DNA of 64,000 nucleotides from Methanosarcina sp. KYL-1 (lineage in GTDB: Archaea; Halobacteriota; Methanosarcinia; Methanosarcinales; Methanosarcinaceae). The position numbers and the translations under genes are program-made. The stretch lies in the NCBI RefSeq assembly GCF_024372725.1, contig NZ_VOUA01000009.1, positions 1 to 64,000 of the forward strand, in the 5' to 3' direction. A model generated the notes under the pieces. The model had not been told where the DNA came from. It made no database searches and was given only the letters and a program-made list of their open reading frames with translations. Positions 42,899-51,078 of this stretch are shown here, piece after piece. How positions within the stretch are numbered: position 1 is the first letter of the stretch; every line of letters begins with the position of its first letter.

Positions 42899-43198
42899 TT
42901 ATTTTTCACCAGGATTCAGAGGGTCCATGGTGAAAAGCAGGACCATAAATAAAGCTGTCACAGTCCCCGTGCCCCATAGGAGCGGGTTGCTGGTTATGTT
43001 AAGGAGCGTACCAATAAAAAGCAACATAGCCATTGTTGCCAGTATAACCTGGAATTTTCTAGTCAACCGACTTTCTCCCCTTTCCCTTCCCCTTTTGACT
43101 TCGAACACTTTCTGTGGATCGGTCTCACGCACAAAACGAACCTTCTTTACCCTTGTTCTAAATTGTTTTCTTTGGTTATGTATTTTTTCACAAAACAT
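42899..43198 (-). CDS. Small membrane protein, unknown
   Basis: A 99-residue protein with a long basic N-terminal half (many Lys/Arg, about 1-48) and two adjacent helices (about 49-68 and 73-92), ending DPLNPGEK. No family recognised; the plan suggests a positive-inside membrane anchor. AT-rich promoter-like sequence is directly upstream of the ATG and no Shine-Dalgarno is seen, so the message may be leaderless. Confidence 0.55.
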   Translation of the reverse strand: MFCEKIHNQRKQFRTRVKKVRFVRETDPQKVFEVKRGRERGESRLTRKFQVILATMAMLLFIGTLLNITSNPLLWGTGTVTALFMVLLFTMDPLNPGEK

Positions 43199-43490
43199 TT
43201 ATATTTTTATTAAGGTTCGAAATGATTCGAAGTTATGCTTTTGATAAAACAGGCCTACTAATTGCGATAAAAAATAATTCCCCAGTCTTTCCCTTTCTGG
43301 TTTCCTTTTTGATTTCCTTTTTGATTTCCTTTTTGATTTCCTTTTTGATTTCCTTTTTGATTTCCTTTTCTGGATTCTTTTTTGATTTCCTTTCTGCTTC
43401 CTTTCTGCTTCCTTTCTGCTTCCTTTCTGGCTTTTTTCTGGTTTCCTTTTTTCCTTTCTGGCTCCTTTTTTCCTGGTTGTTTGTGTAACC
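43199..43490. repeat. 12-bp and 11-bp pyrimidine-rich tandem repeats
   Basis: About six units of GATTTCCTTTTT (43300-43372) followed by four units of TTTCTGCTTCC (43391-43435). Read on the minus strand they give an artificial Lys-Glu-Ile repeat in open frames up to 97 codons; these are judged non-coding because the translation simply follows the repeat. Confidence 0.75.
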
Positions 43491-43521
43491 ATGTAAAATC
43501 GAGCTCATCAGATAGAGTCCG

Positions 43522-43567
43522 GCGTACTCATCGGTTGCGCTTGTGCAACCGGCTTTTTCCCGAAAAA
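43522..43567 (-). repeat. Hairpin-family element (minus orientation)
   Basis: On the minus strand AAAAAGCC, then stem CGGTTGC / GCAACCG (43532-43538 with 43545-43551), then ATGAGTACGCCGG. Same flanks as the other members but with an entirely different stem sequence that still pairs. Confidence 0.6.
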
Positions 43568-43820
43568 GACTAAAGTAAAAAAGTAGAAATCGAACATTAA
43601 GGTGAACTTTCTTTTCACTTTCTGCCCAACTTAAACGTGTATCTAAAAAGTGATTCTTTAGTGGGGTTTTATCATGGTTTGGGTTTTTAGCATGGTTTTT
43701 TAGTGGGGTTTTTAGGTGTATTTTTTAACCCTTATTTCCAAGCTTTGTTTTTGAGTATTTTTGAGATTGTCTTTTAGTTTGATTTTCAAGTTAGTTTTTA
43801 ATTGTGATCTTCAGGTACTT

Positions 43821-43872
43821 CATGGAAATGCCGGTCGTGCGGGCAGACCGGTGAGAGTCCGGGGTTCTGCAA
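43821..43872 (+). repeat. Hairpin-family element (plus orientation)
   Basis: TGGAAATG, stem CCGGTC / GACCGG (43831-43836 with 43846-43851) with an inner TGC/GCA extension, then TGAGAGTCCGGGGTTCTGC. Preceded by T-rich repeated sequence (43650-43800). The gap 43491-44012 holds no other feature. Confidence 0.65.
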
Positions 43873-44012
43873 AGTGATGAAAAAAGAGAGTTGGGTGAAA
43901 CCAGCTAAAACCATGAAAACAAAAGTTGAGCGAGAATTTGAATTGCAATTAAAATGTTTGCAATTGAGACGGTACTTCGGGTTTTGGAAAAAGTTTCTGC
44001 AACGTCCGGATC

Positions 44013-45698
44013 TCAATATCTTCTGCATTTCCCTTTTACAAAAATCACGGAAACTTCGGGACATGCAAGTTTTTGAGCAATCAGGTCCGATAGCCCTGAG
44101 GCAGGGATTTCATTTTCCTTTTCACTTACGGTTTTGCCTTCCCTTCTTCCGGCTTCCCTGTCAATGTCAAAAACAGAAACATCCGGAACGATTGCTTGCA
44201 CAACTTCCTTCAGGTCCGGGACTTCCTGTCCTCCGGTCATGGCTGCAACCTCGTTCTGGAGCACGAGCACGAGCACTTCGTACCCGGAGTGTACGGCAGT
44301 GAGGAGTCCGAGGATGCCGGAATGGGCCAGGGCAAAGTCTCCTATTACGGCTATTCCTTTTTTCTCAAAGCCGCAGGCAACCGAGATGGCCGATCCCAGG
44401 GCAAAGCTGACGTTCACGGCAGCAAGGGGTTCAGGTGCGCTCCGGATTGAGCAGCCCATGTCCCCTGCCACCCGCACGTCGAGTTCCCTGAGCAAACGGT
44501 AGAGGGGAAGGTAGGGGCAGTCGTCGCAGATGGAAGTCCTGCCCTTTTTAAGGGCTTCTGGGTGGACAGAGTCCGCAGGTTTTGCAGCCCGTTCTTCTCC
44601 TATATGTTCCAGGGCAAATTCGATGTCTTCAGGCCTGACCTGGCCGTATGGGATGTGCCCGGTCTTTTTTCCGCAGACGTTTCCTGCGATGCGTACCTGC
44701 TCTTCGATGAAAGGTTCGGACTCTTCGACAACGAGTACCCTGTGGTGTCCTTTCAAAAAAGCCTCGATTTTCCGGAGGGGAAGAGGGTTTACAAGGTTGA
44801 GGGATAAGTGAGATACTGGATGGGATGTTGAGTTGGATGTTGAGTTGGATGTTGAGTGAGATACAGCCGGGTATTTTTCCCTATTACTTTCCAGCACTTC
44901 TTCAACAAGGGAAGAAGCAAAACCCGAGGAAATGACTCCGATTGCGCCTGGACTTTTTGGGTTTCTTATTTCTCCAGCCTTCAGCAGGTTCAGTTCCGTA
45001 TTTTCGGCTTCCTCTTCGAGCAAGGGGTAAACTTCCTTATGGAAGCGCTGGTGTTTTTCAACCATCCTGATTTCCCAGATCGAGCGGTCGAATTCCGGGT
45101 GGCTCCCTGATGCAGGGGGAAAGCGCCTTATTTTCTCTCTGCTTTTTTCAAGGCCTGCAGTGACTCTCAGGATTACCGGGGTCTTTGTCTCTTCCGATAA
45201 CTCGTAAGCCCGCCGGAGAGCCCCGTAGGCGGCATCGGGGCAAGTCGGGTCAAATACTGCAGTCTCTGCTATTCGGCCGTACCAGCGGGAGTCCTGCTCG
45301 TTCTGGGAGCCTTTTACGCCGGGGTCGTCCCCTGCAAGAACCACAAGCCCGGCTCCTATGGTGTGCGTGACCGATGTAATAAGAGGGTCGGAAAGCAGGT
45401 TCATCCCCACATGCTTTACAATCACCAGGGACCTTTTCCCCGATACCGAAGCACCCAGGGCGATTTCAAGGGCTACTTTTTCGTTCGTGAGCCACCTTGC
45501 GTTGTAAACTGCTTCATTGCGATCTGCTTCGCTGTGATCTGCTTTGGAAGCTGCACCGTGTTTCAAAAAAAGTTCCATCAAAGAGGTGATCGGATACCCG
45601 GGGACGCCCGTTATTACATTTACGTCGCTGTCAAGGGCGGCAAGGTAAAGGGCCTCAAATCCGCTGCATTCTGTTGCTTCTTCGCTCACGGGTCCCAT
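44013..45698 (-). CDS. Indolepyruvate ferredoxin oxidoreductase alpha-like (IorA-like), lacking ferredoxin domain
   Basis: A 561-residue thiamine-diphosphate enzyme of the IorA type. The N-terminal pyrimidine-binding domain begins GVPGYPITSLMELF. A middle domain with a Ser/Thr-rich low-complexity insertion (SNSTSNSTS, about 283-297) follows, and the C-terminal TPP domain has GDMGCSIRS and VIGDFALAHSGI. IorA of archaea usually ends with a two-cluster ferredoxin domain; here the protein stops at FVKGKCRRY with no C-x2-C-x2-C motif. No iorB is next to it. It may be a paralogue with another electron acceptor or a C-terminally shortened gene. Confidence 0.8.
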   Translation of the reverse strand: MGPVSEEATECSGFEALYLAALDSDVNVITGVPGYPITSLMELFLKHGAASKADHSEADRNEAVYNARWLTNEKVALEIALGASVSGKRSLVIVKHVGMNLLSDPLITSVTHTIGAGLVVLAGDDPGVKGSQNEQDSRWYGRIAETAVFDPTCPDAAYGALRRAYELSEETKTPVILRVTAGLEKSREKIRRFPPASGSHPEFDRSIWEIRMVEKHQRFHKEVYPLLEEEAENTELNLLKAGEIRNPKSPGAIGVISSGFASSLVEEVLESNREKYPAVSHSTSNSTSNSTSHPVSHLSLNLVNPLPLRKIEAFLKGHHRVLVVEESEPFIEEQVRIAGNVCGKKTGHIPYGQVRPEDIEFALEHIGEERAAKPADSVHPEALKKGRTSICDDCPYLPLYRLLRELDVRVAGDMGCSIRSAPEPLAAVNVSFALGSAISVACGFEKKGIAVIGDFALAHSGILGLLTAVHSGYEVLVLVLQNEVAAMTGGQEVPDLKEVVQAIVPDVSVFDIDREAGRREGKTVSEKENEIPASGLSDLIAQKLACPEVSVIFVKGKCRRY

Positions 45699-45869
45699 CT
45701 CGGTGCAGGAGTTTTTTATAATTGAGAATTAGGTTTAGAATCTGTCGCTTTTAGCCTTTTTCGGGCTTGCCTTTTTTGTACCTTTTCAGGCTTGCCTTTT
45801 TCAGTATATACCCGTTTTTTACTGGCTGAGGGCCGGGCTTAATCTATTAGATAATATTGGATAAAGGGT

Positions 45870-46859
45870 TTAGATGAAGGGTTTGATTTCGGTCCCGGGG
45901 ACGATTGATTCTTCCGGCCTCCCGAACCAGGGCAGGGAAGCGAGGGCTCCGATCACGCCGTTGCCGTCCAGGATGACCTCAACACCGTTTTCTTCGGCAC
46001 AGCGGAGGGTGTATTCTTTCGAGACCCTTTCGGTCCGGCAGCGGGTACTGTATTCGTATAACCCTTTTGCATAAAAGTCCTTAAGGACGACCATCCCGGT
46101 TTCTTTTGAGGCGCTGTATTTCAGGAGGGCCTTTTTGAGGGTTTCTACAAGTTTTGTTTTTGCTTTTTCGTCCACGCACCCGAATTCAAGCACGGTGGAC
46201 ATGCAGTTCTGGGTCTTTTCGGGGACCGGAAAGAGCTGGACAAGGGCATGGGAGAGGTAGACGGCTTCGGGGCAGTCCAGTTCCTTTGCTATGTTGTGGG
46301 TCAGGGTCCAGGTGGCTCCCGTGTCCTTTGAGTCCGTATCATCGATCCCGATCAGGATGCGGTCCCTGCGCGGGATAACTACGGTCCCTTTGGCACAGCG
46401 TTCTCCGCCTGATTCGGAAATCCTGTAGCGTAAGACCCCGTCGGCAAACGCCCGGCAGCGGGTTGCGCCAACGCCTCCGCCTCCGAGCCCTGCGTATGTG
46501 ATCTCCACTTCGTCTCCCTGCACGAGCACGGATTCGATGCCTGCGGCTGCAACCGAGGCTTTGAGTTCGAGCTTTGAAGTCCCGGTTTTCACCAGGTAGC
46601 GGATCATGTTCCCTGTCGGGCGGGCTTTGAGGATAAGGGGAGCTTTTGCGTAGTGGTAAAGGGACCAGGCCGCCCCGCTGTAGCAGTTGGAGTGTTCGAT
46701 TATCTCCGCGTATTCATTCTTTGCGTCACAAACCGCGTAGATGCCCCGGTAAGGCACGGTGTACGGGTCGTCCAGGGTCAGTTCTTCGATCTGTCTATTG
46801 TCCAGCGCACAGGCGTTTATGTGTTTTGTAATTACAAAGCCCTCCTTTTTTTGCTGCAA
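45870..46859 (-). CDS. Methanogenesis marker protein 11
   Basis: A 329-residue protein matching the methanogenesis marker 11 family, found in methanogens but of unknown function. The central GIDDTDSKDTGATW motif is shared with TiaS-like (DUF1743) nucleotide-binding proteins, and a Gly-rich AGLGGGGVG loop lies near residue 125. The C-terminal FYAKGLYEYSTRCR segment is typical. Its presence supports a methanogen as host. The frame from 46859 starts MQQKKEG; an internal start at a later Val/Ile is possible. It is co-oriented with the IorA-like gene but separated by 170 bp. Confidence 0.88.
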   Translation of the reverse strand: MQQKKEGFVITKHINACALDNRQIEELTLDDPYTVPYRGIYAVCDAKNEYAEIIEHSNCYSGAAWSLYHYAKAPLILKARPTGNMIRYLVKTGTSKLELKASVAAAGIESVLVQGDEVEITYAGLGGGGVGATRCRAFADGVLRYRISESGGERCAKGTVVIPRRDRILIGIDDTDSKDTGATWTLTHNIAKELDCPEAVYLSHALVQLFPVPEKTQNCMSTVLEFGCVDEKAKTKLVETLKKALLKYSASKETGMVVLKDFYAKGLYEYSTRCRTERVSKEYTLRCAEENGVEVILDGNGVIGALASLPWFGRPEESIVPGTEIKPFI

Positions 46860-46979
46860 GGAAAGAGAAGTGGGAGGATATGATCTTTATTTGAATCCTT
46901 ATTAAATCCGAAGTGCCCATTTCTTATAGCTATATAAAGTTATCGTATCTTTAGCAAGTTATATAAGGAAAGAACCTGC

Positions 46980-47239
46980 CCGGCTAAACCGGGCTGAACA
47001 TAAGGATGAACATAAACATTTAACAATACAAGTATCTAACTGTGCTATTTCAATTATTTCAATTATTTCGATTACTGTGAATATTATTTCGATTACTGTG
47101 AATATTATTTTGATTACGGTGAATATTATTTCGATTACTGTGAATATTATTTCATTCACTGTGTATATTTTATTTCAATCGCTATGAATAATACTTCAAT
47201 CACTGTGTATATTTTATTTCAATCGCTATGAATAATGCT
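46980..47239. repeat. 21-bp tandem repeat followed by longer repeat
   Basis: Four units of about 21 bp containing TTTCGATTACTGTGAATAT (47065-47150), then a longer unit containing TTCAATCACTGTGTATATTT and ATTTCAATCGCTATGAATAA repeated through 47239. Open frames across it encode only a repeated hydrophobic motif and are rejected. Confidence 0.75.
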
Positions 47240-47818
47240 TCAATCACTGTGGATTTTTTTTAATATCCATGCCATATTTTGCCCGAGATTTTCCATGTTT
47301 TCAATGCCTTCCCGGTCATTTTCGACTTCTCCTATAGCGTTTCCGTAAGCCATGTTCCAGTAACTTGAGCCTACCAGAAACATTTCTTTGCTGTGCAGAA
47401 AATGATTTAGGGTATCAAAGGCACTGATTGCACCACCGCGGCGGGCGGCCACAACGGATGCCCCTACTTTATGTTTTAAAAGCCCTTTGTTTCCTGCCAG
47501 CACCATACTGGCACGATCAAGCAATGCTTTCATTTGGGAGGTCACATTAGCGGAATATACCGGAGAACCAAGAATGATTCCATCCGATGCCGCCATTTTT
47601 GCAAGGCACTCATTGAAAAAATCATCGGTAATGACACATTGTTTATTTTTGTTTTTATGGCATGCCCGGCAAGCTTTACAGCCTTCGATGTTTTTCTCTG
47701 ACAGTTGAATGAGTTCCGTTTCAATGCCCTGTTTCATCAGTTCATCAAACACAGTCCGGATCAGGATTGAAGTATTACCGTCTTTTCGTGGGCTTCCGTT
47801 AATGCCAATAACTTTCAT
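47240..47818 (-). CDS. Iron-sulfur flavoprotein (Isf-like, NADPH-dependent FMN reductase fold)
   Basis: A 192-residue flavodoxin-fold protein. The FMN phosphate loop GSPRKDGNTS is at 8-17. The compact cysteine motif C47-x2-C50-x2-C53-x7-C61 is the [4Fe-4S] site of Isf proteins, which in Methanosarcina pass electrons from ferredoxin and reduce O2 or H2O2. LGSPVYSANV is the second FMN loop. The ATG at 47818 is chosen since the family begins MKVIGINGSPR; the frame extends to 47842. A 20-bp tandem array lies directly upstream. Confidence 0.9.
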   Translation of the reverse strand: MKVIGINGSPRKDGNTSILIRTVFDELMKQGIETELIQLSEKNIEGCKACRACHKNKNKQCVITDDFFNECLAKMAASDGIILGSPVYSANVTSQMKALLDRASMVLAGNKGLLKHKVGASVVAARRGGAISAFDTLNHFLHSKEMFLVGSSYWNMAYGNAIGEVENDREGIENMENLGQNMAWILKKIHSD

Positions 47819-47820
47819 AC

Positions 47821-47944
47821 TTTTCAACTTCGATTTTATCATTTCAAGTTCTATTTTCTCTTTTTAAGTTCTATTTTCTCTTTTCAAGTTCTATTTTATT
47901 TTTTCAAGTTCTATTTTATTTTTTCAAGTTCTATTTTATTTTTT
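47821..47944. repeat. 20-bp tandem repeat, about six units
   Basis: Unit TTTTCAAGTTCTATTTTATT with small variants, ending at a TTTTTTACC stretch. It sits in front of the Isf-like gene where its promoter is expected. Confidence 0.85.
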
Positions 47945-47990
47945 ACCGTTTTTTCCGCCCTTCATGTCAGGTACTTTAAGGGGTATATTT

Positions 47991-48680
47991 TTACCTTACA
48001 AAGCCCTCGTCCTTCAGGCTAACGTACCTGCCGTCCCCGATGATTATGTGGTCAAGGACATCGATTCCCAGGAGCTTTCCTCCTTCGACCAGCTTTTCCG
48101 TAACCATGATGTCCTCCCTGCTGGGGCTCGGGTCCCCTGAGGGGTGGTTGTGAATCATTATTACGGAAGCCGAGGATTCCAGCAGGGCCGACTTAAAAAC
48201 TTCACGCGGGTGTACGATGCTCGCATTCAGGCTTCCGATGGATACGACTTCTTCTTTAAGAATCTGGTTTTTTGTATCCAGATAGAGTGTTATAAACCTT
48301 TCTTTTTTTTGTTCACGCATTTTCGGATACATAAGGGCATAGACGTCTTTTGGGGAGCAGATTTTCCGTTTCGGCTCTTCCACAAAAGTCTCAAGCCTCC
48401 TGGCCAGCTCGAAAACAGCAGCAATTTGCGCCGCCTTTGCCTTTCCCACCCCGTGGACCTGCATGAGCCTCGAAACGTTTGCAAGGCTGAGCTGCTTGAT
48501 GCTGTACTCCGATAAGATCCGGCTGCACAGGCTGATAACATTCTCTTCCCTCGACCCCGTCCGGAGGATGATTCCCAGCAGCTCAGCGTTGGAAAGGGAC
48601 TCCGGCCCGTTCCGGATAAGCCGTTCTCTCGGGCGCTCCTCCTCGGGAAGGTCATGTATCCTTACTTTATTTACTTCCAT
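47991..48680 (-). CDS. radC: RadC-family JAB-domain protein
   Basis: A 229-residue protein of the RadC (UPF0758) family: an N-terminal helix-hairpin-helix part (about 1-95, with LMQVHGVGKAKAAQ) and a C-terminal JAB1/MPN-like metalloprotease fold with the metal motif HNHPSGDPSPS and a downstream Asp in the ...DVLDHIIIGDG segment. The repair role originally proposed is doubtful; the biochemical activity is unknown. The ATG at 48680 lies just after a long 28-bp tandem array. Single gene. Confidence 0.92.
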   Translation of the reverse strand: MEVNKVRIHDLPEEERPRERLIRNGPESLSNAELLGIILRTGSREENVISLCSRILSEYSIKQLSLANVSRLMQVHGVGKAKAAQIAAVFELARRLETFVEEPKRKICSPKDVYALMYPKMREQKKERFITLYLDTKNQILKEEVVSIGSLNASIVHPREVFKSALLESSASVIMIHNHPSGDPSPSREDIMVTEKLVEGGKLLGIDVLDHIIIGDGRYVSLKDEGFVR

Positions 48681-48708
48681 ATTCTACCCCCATATTACTG
48701 TCATCCAC

Positions 48709-48893
48709 TCAGTTGCTTTCACTCACTTACCTTCACTCAGTTGCTTTCACTCACTTACCTTCACTCAGTTGCTTTCACTCACTTACCTTCACTCAGTTGC
48801 TTTCACTCACTTACCTTCACTCAGTTGCTTTCACTCACTTACCTTCTCTCACTTACCTTCACTCACTTACCTTCACTCAGTTGCTTTCATTCA
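48709..48893. repeat. 28-bp tandem repeat, about six units
   Basis: Units of 28 bp made of ACTCACTTACCTTC and ACTCAGTTGCTTTC halves, with exact 28-bp spacing from 48721 (48749, 48777 and on). There are no unique spacers, so it is not CRISPR. The gap 48681-49106 otherwise holds only AT-rich sequence with a likely promoter for mobB-moaE. Confidence 0.88.
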
Positions 48894-49106
48894 CTTTCTG
48901 CCAATTACTTTTTATTAAAATTCAAATTATTCGATTTAAGATCCGACTTTACATTTAATATGTATTAATGGGGTCTGAATATTTCAACTTTTACACTTAT
49001 ACAATAAAATGACTTTTTTTCAGGAAATTATCGGGAAATGTTTGTAAAATCCCGTCCTCCGGCTCTCCGACCCTTTCTTATACCGGGAAATCCATAACGC
49101 TCCCTG

Positions 49107-49943
49107 ATGAAGGTCATTTCCGTAGTAGGGTACAAGAAATCAGGTAAAACAGCCCTCGTCTCCGCCCTGGTCCAGAAACTTTCCGGGTTCGGGTCAGTGG
49201 GCACGGTAAAGCACATGGGGGAATTCCGTTACAACCCCGAGGACACGGACACCGGCAGGCATTTCGATGCGGGTGCGGACACGGTAATAGGGCTTACTAA
49301 TACCGAGATGGTCAGCTTTTCAGGGGACCCTGACCTGGAGAGGGCTCTTGACGCCCTCTGCGACCGCGGCCTTGACTTTGCGGTGGTCGAAGGCTTCAAG
49401 CAGAGCAAGCTCCCTAAAATCGTCCTCGGAGACCTTGATGGTGTCTCCAACGTCCTTATGAGGCTTCCGGAAAACCCGGACCTGCACGAGACCCTTTCAG
49501 CCTCCATCTTCGGCCTGATCCTCGCCCAGCCCGACCGCTACACCCTTGACGACCTCATAAAGCGAGTCCGGCAAAACCCGGATATCAGGAAAGCCGGCGC
49601 AATAGGCACATTTACCGGCATCGTCCGCGAACTTGCAGAAGGCACGAAAACCGAAAGGCTCGAATTCGAGAAATACGAACCCGAAGCCTCAAAAGTCCTG
49701 GACAAGATCCGCGAGGAAATCAAGCAAAAAGAAGGCATCCTCGAAGTCCTGATCCACCACAAGACCGGCGTCATCGAAGCCGGGGAAGACATCGTCTACA
49801 TCGTGATCGCATCCGCCCACAGGACCGAACTCTTCCCCGCCCTCAGCGAAGCCATCGAAAGGGTAAAAGCCGAAGCCCCGATCTGGAAAAAAGAGTTCAC
49901 GGAAAAAGAAGAGTTCTGGGTCCACGACCGGGAACACGCCTGA
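49107..49943 (+). CDS. MobB-MoaE fusion (molybdenum cofactor synthesis)
   Basis: A 278-residue two-domain protein. The N-terminal MobB-like GTPase has a P-loop GYKKSGKT (8-15) and a VKHMG switch segment. The C-terminal MoaE-like domain (about 150-275) has AIGTFTGIVRE, the HHKTGVIEAGED segment and a conserved WKKE / EFWVHD end; it is the large subunit of molybdopterin synthase. The fusion is typical of methanogen archaea. MobA follows after 69 bp, so together they make and tailor the pterin cofactor, used here for tungsten or molybdenum enzymes such as formylmethanofuran dehydrogenase. Confidence 0.93.
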   Translation: MKVISVVGYKKSGKTALVSALVQKLSGFGSVGTVKHMGEFRYNPEDTDTGRHFDAGADTVIGLTNTEMVSFSGDPDLERALDALCDRGLDFAVVEGFKQSKLPKIVLGDLDGVSNVLMRLPENPDLHETLSASIFGLILAQPDRYTLDDLIKRVRQNPDIRKAGAIGTFTGIVRELAEGTKTERLEFEKYEPEASKVLDKIREEIKQKEGILEVLIHHKTGVIEAGEDIVYIVIASAHRTELFPALSEAIERVKAEAPIWKKEFTEKEEFWVHDREHA

Positions 49944-50012
49944 AGGGGAATAGAAAAGGGAAAGGAAAGCTAAGAACAGCAAAAAAGCAGCAAAAATCGG
50001 GATGGAATTTGA

Positions 50013-50687
50013 ATGAGCAGAAAAACAGAACTTAAGCCTGGGAGAACAAAATCCAGAAGCGCAATCGTCCTTGCAGGCGGCAGGGGCCGCCGGATGGGCA
50101 TGATCGAAAAAGCCCTCCTCGAATTCGAAGGAAAAACCATCCTCGAACGCCTGCTCGATTCCCTTTTCCAGGTCGTGGGCGAGGTCGTCCTCTCGGTCAG
50201 GGACCGCACTCAGGAAGCAATGCTCATGCCCGTACTCGAAAATTACCCTGACCGCAAAATCCGCTTCTGTTTTGATTCCATCGAAGACGCCGGCCCCCTC
50301 GAAGGCATCCGCGCCGGCCTGCTCGAAGCAAGCTCCGAATACGCCTTCGTCTGCGCCGGGGATATGCCATTCGTAAGCTCCGGGGTCGTGAGCCTGCTGT
50401 TTGAAAAAGCAGAAGGGCATGATGCCGCCATCCCGAAATACGAAGACGAGATGTATGAGCCCCTGCACGCCGTCTATTCAAAGAAGCTAATTCCTGAGAT
50501 CGAAAGGGCTTTTGAGAGGGGGAAGCATTCGGTGCTTTCGCCGGTTTTTGAGATGCAGGACGTGGTGTTTGTTGAGGTATCGGAAATCATGGGAATTGAT
50601 CCTGAATTGAGGAGTTTTGCGAATATCAATACGGTTGAAGATCTTGAGCTTATGAGCGGGTCTGCGGTGGAAAAGGGGATGCTGTGA
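50013..50687 (+). CDS. mobA: Molybdenum cofactor guanylyltransferase (MobA)
   Basis: A 224-residue nucleotidyltransferase that attaches GMP to molybdopterin. The signature LAGGRGRRMG (about 19-28) is followed by KALLEFEGKTILER, and the AGDMPFV metal-site motif lies near residue 115. The sequence is a good match to the family. Gene order mobB-moaE then mobA suggests one operon. The ATG has no strong Shine-Dalgarno. The 3' end is followed 37 bp later by a MITE. Confidence 0.9.
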   Translation: MSRKTELKPGRTKSRSAIVLAGGRGRRMGMIEKALLEFEGKTILERLLDSLFQVVGEVVLSVRDRTQEAMLMPVLENYPDRKIRFCFDSIEDAGPLEGIRAGLLEASSEYAFVCAGDMPFVSSGVVSLLFEKAEGHDAAIPKYEDEMYEPLHAVYSKKLIPEIERAFERGKHSVLSPVFEMQDVVFVEVSEIMGIDPELRSFANINTVEDLELMSGSAVEKGML

Positions 50688-50723
50688 GAAAGTTCCGGGT
50701 AGCCGTTGTTGATCTGTTTATTT

Positions 50724-50840
50724 TAGGACTTACGCAGTTGAATTGAAAACCACGAGCGGAAAATACTTAACTGTACAAACCCGAATACTGTTGACGAGCC
50801 TGCATGTGCCTGATTTTACATTTCAAGTGTGTAAGTCCTA
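50724..50840. mobile_element. 117-bp MITE, copy 2, with 5-bp target duplication
   Basis: Terminal repeats TAGGACTTACGCAGTTGAA and, read inward, TAGGACTTACACACTTGAAA. Flanked by TATTT at 50719-50723 and 50841-50845. About 85% alike to the copy at 420-537 by eye, in opposite orientation. No ORF. Confidence 0.82.
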
Positions 50841-50888
50841 TATTTAATTGTCAAAGTAACCGGAATAGTATATTTTACCTTTCTTGTC

Positions 50889-50910
50889 CCGCGCCTCTGC
50901 GCGGTTTTTT
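50889..50910 (+). terminator. Hairpin-T terminator
   Basis: Stem CCGCGC / GCGCGG with a CTCT loop followed by six T. It is downstream of mobA, beyond the MITE, and looks like an intrinsic terminator. Confidence 0.55.
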
Positions 50911-51078
50911 CTTCAGGAAATATTAAAATCGAAAGCTATTTAGTCAGCAACACCTTCTATTTTTTAGACTTAATTATTTTATTATGTAGAGACTATCTCT
51001 GGGTAACGGCTTCAATACAATGAATTTTTCATTGATTATAGTGGAAAACTCGTGAGGAAAGTGAGGCAGGGATTATAT

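Noticed and set aside
43199-43508. Lys-Glu-Ile-rich ORFs of 91-97 codons
   Set aside because: They only translate a 12-bp tandem DNA repeat; two overlapping frames give the same pattern and there is no ribosome site.
46959-47159. Hydrophobic 66-codon ORF on the minus strand
   Set aside because: It translates a 21-bp tandem repeat and has no independent support.
48709-48893. Regular 28-bp repeat as a CRISPR array
   Set aside because: The units follow one another without unique spacers and there are no cas genes in the window.
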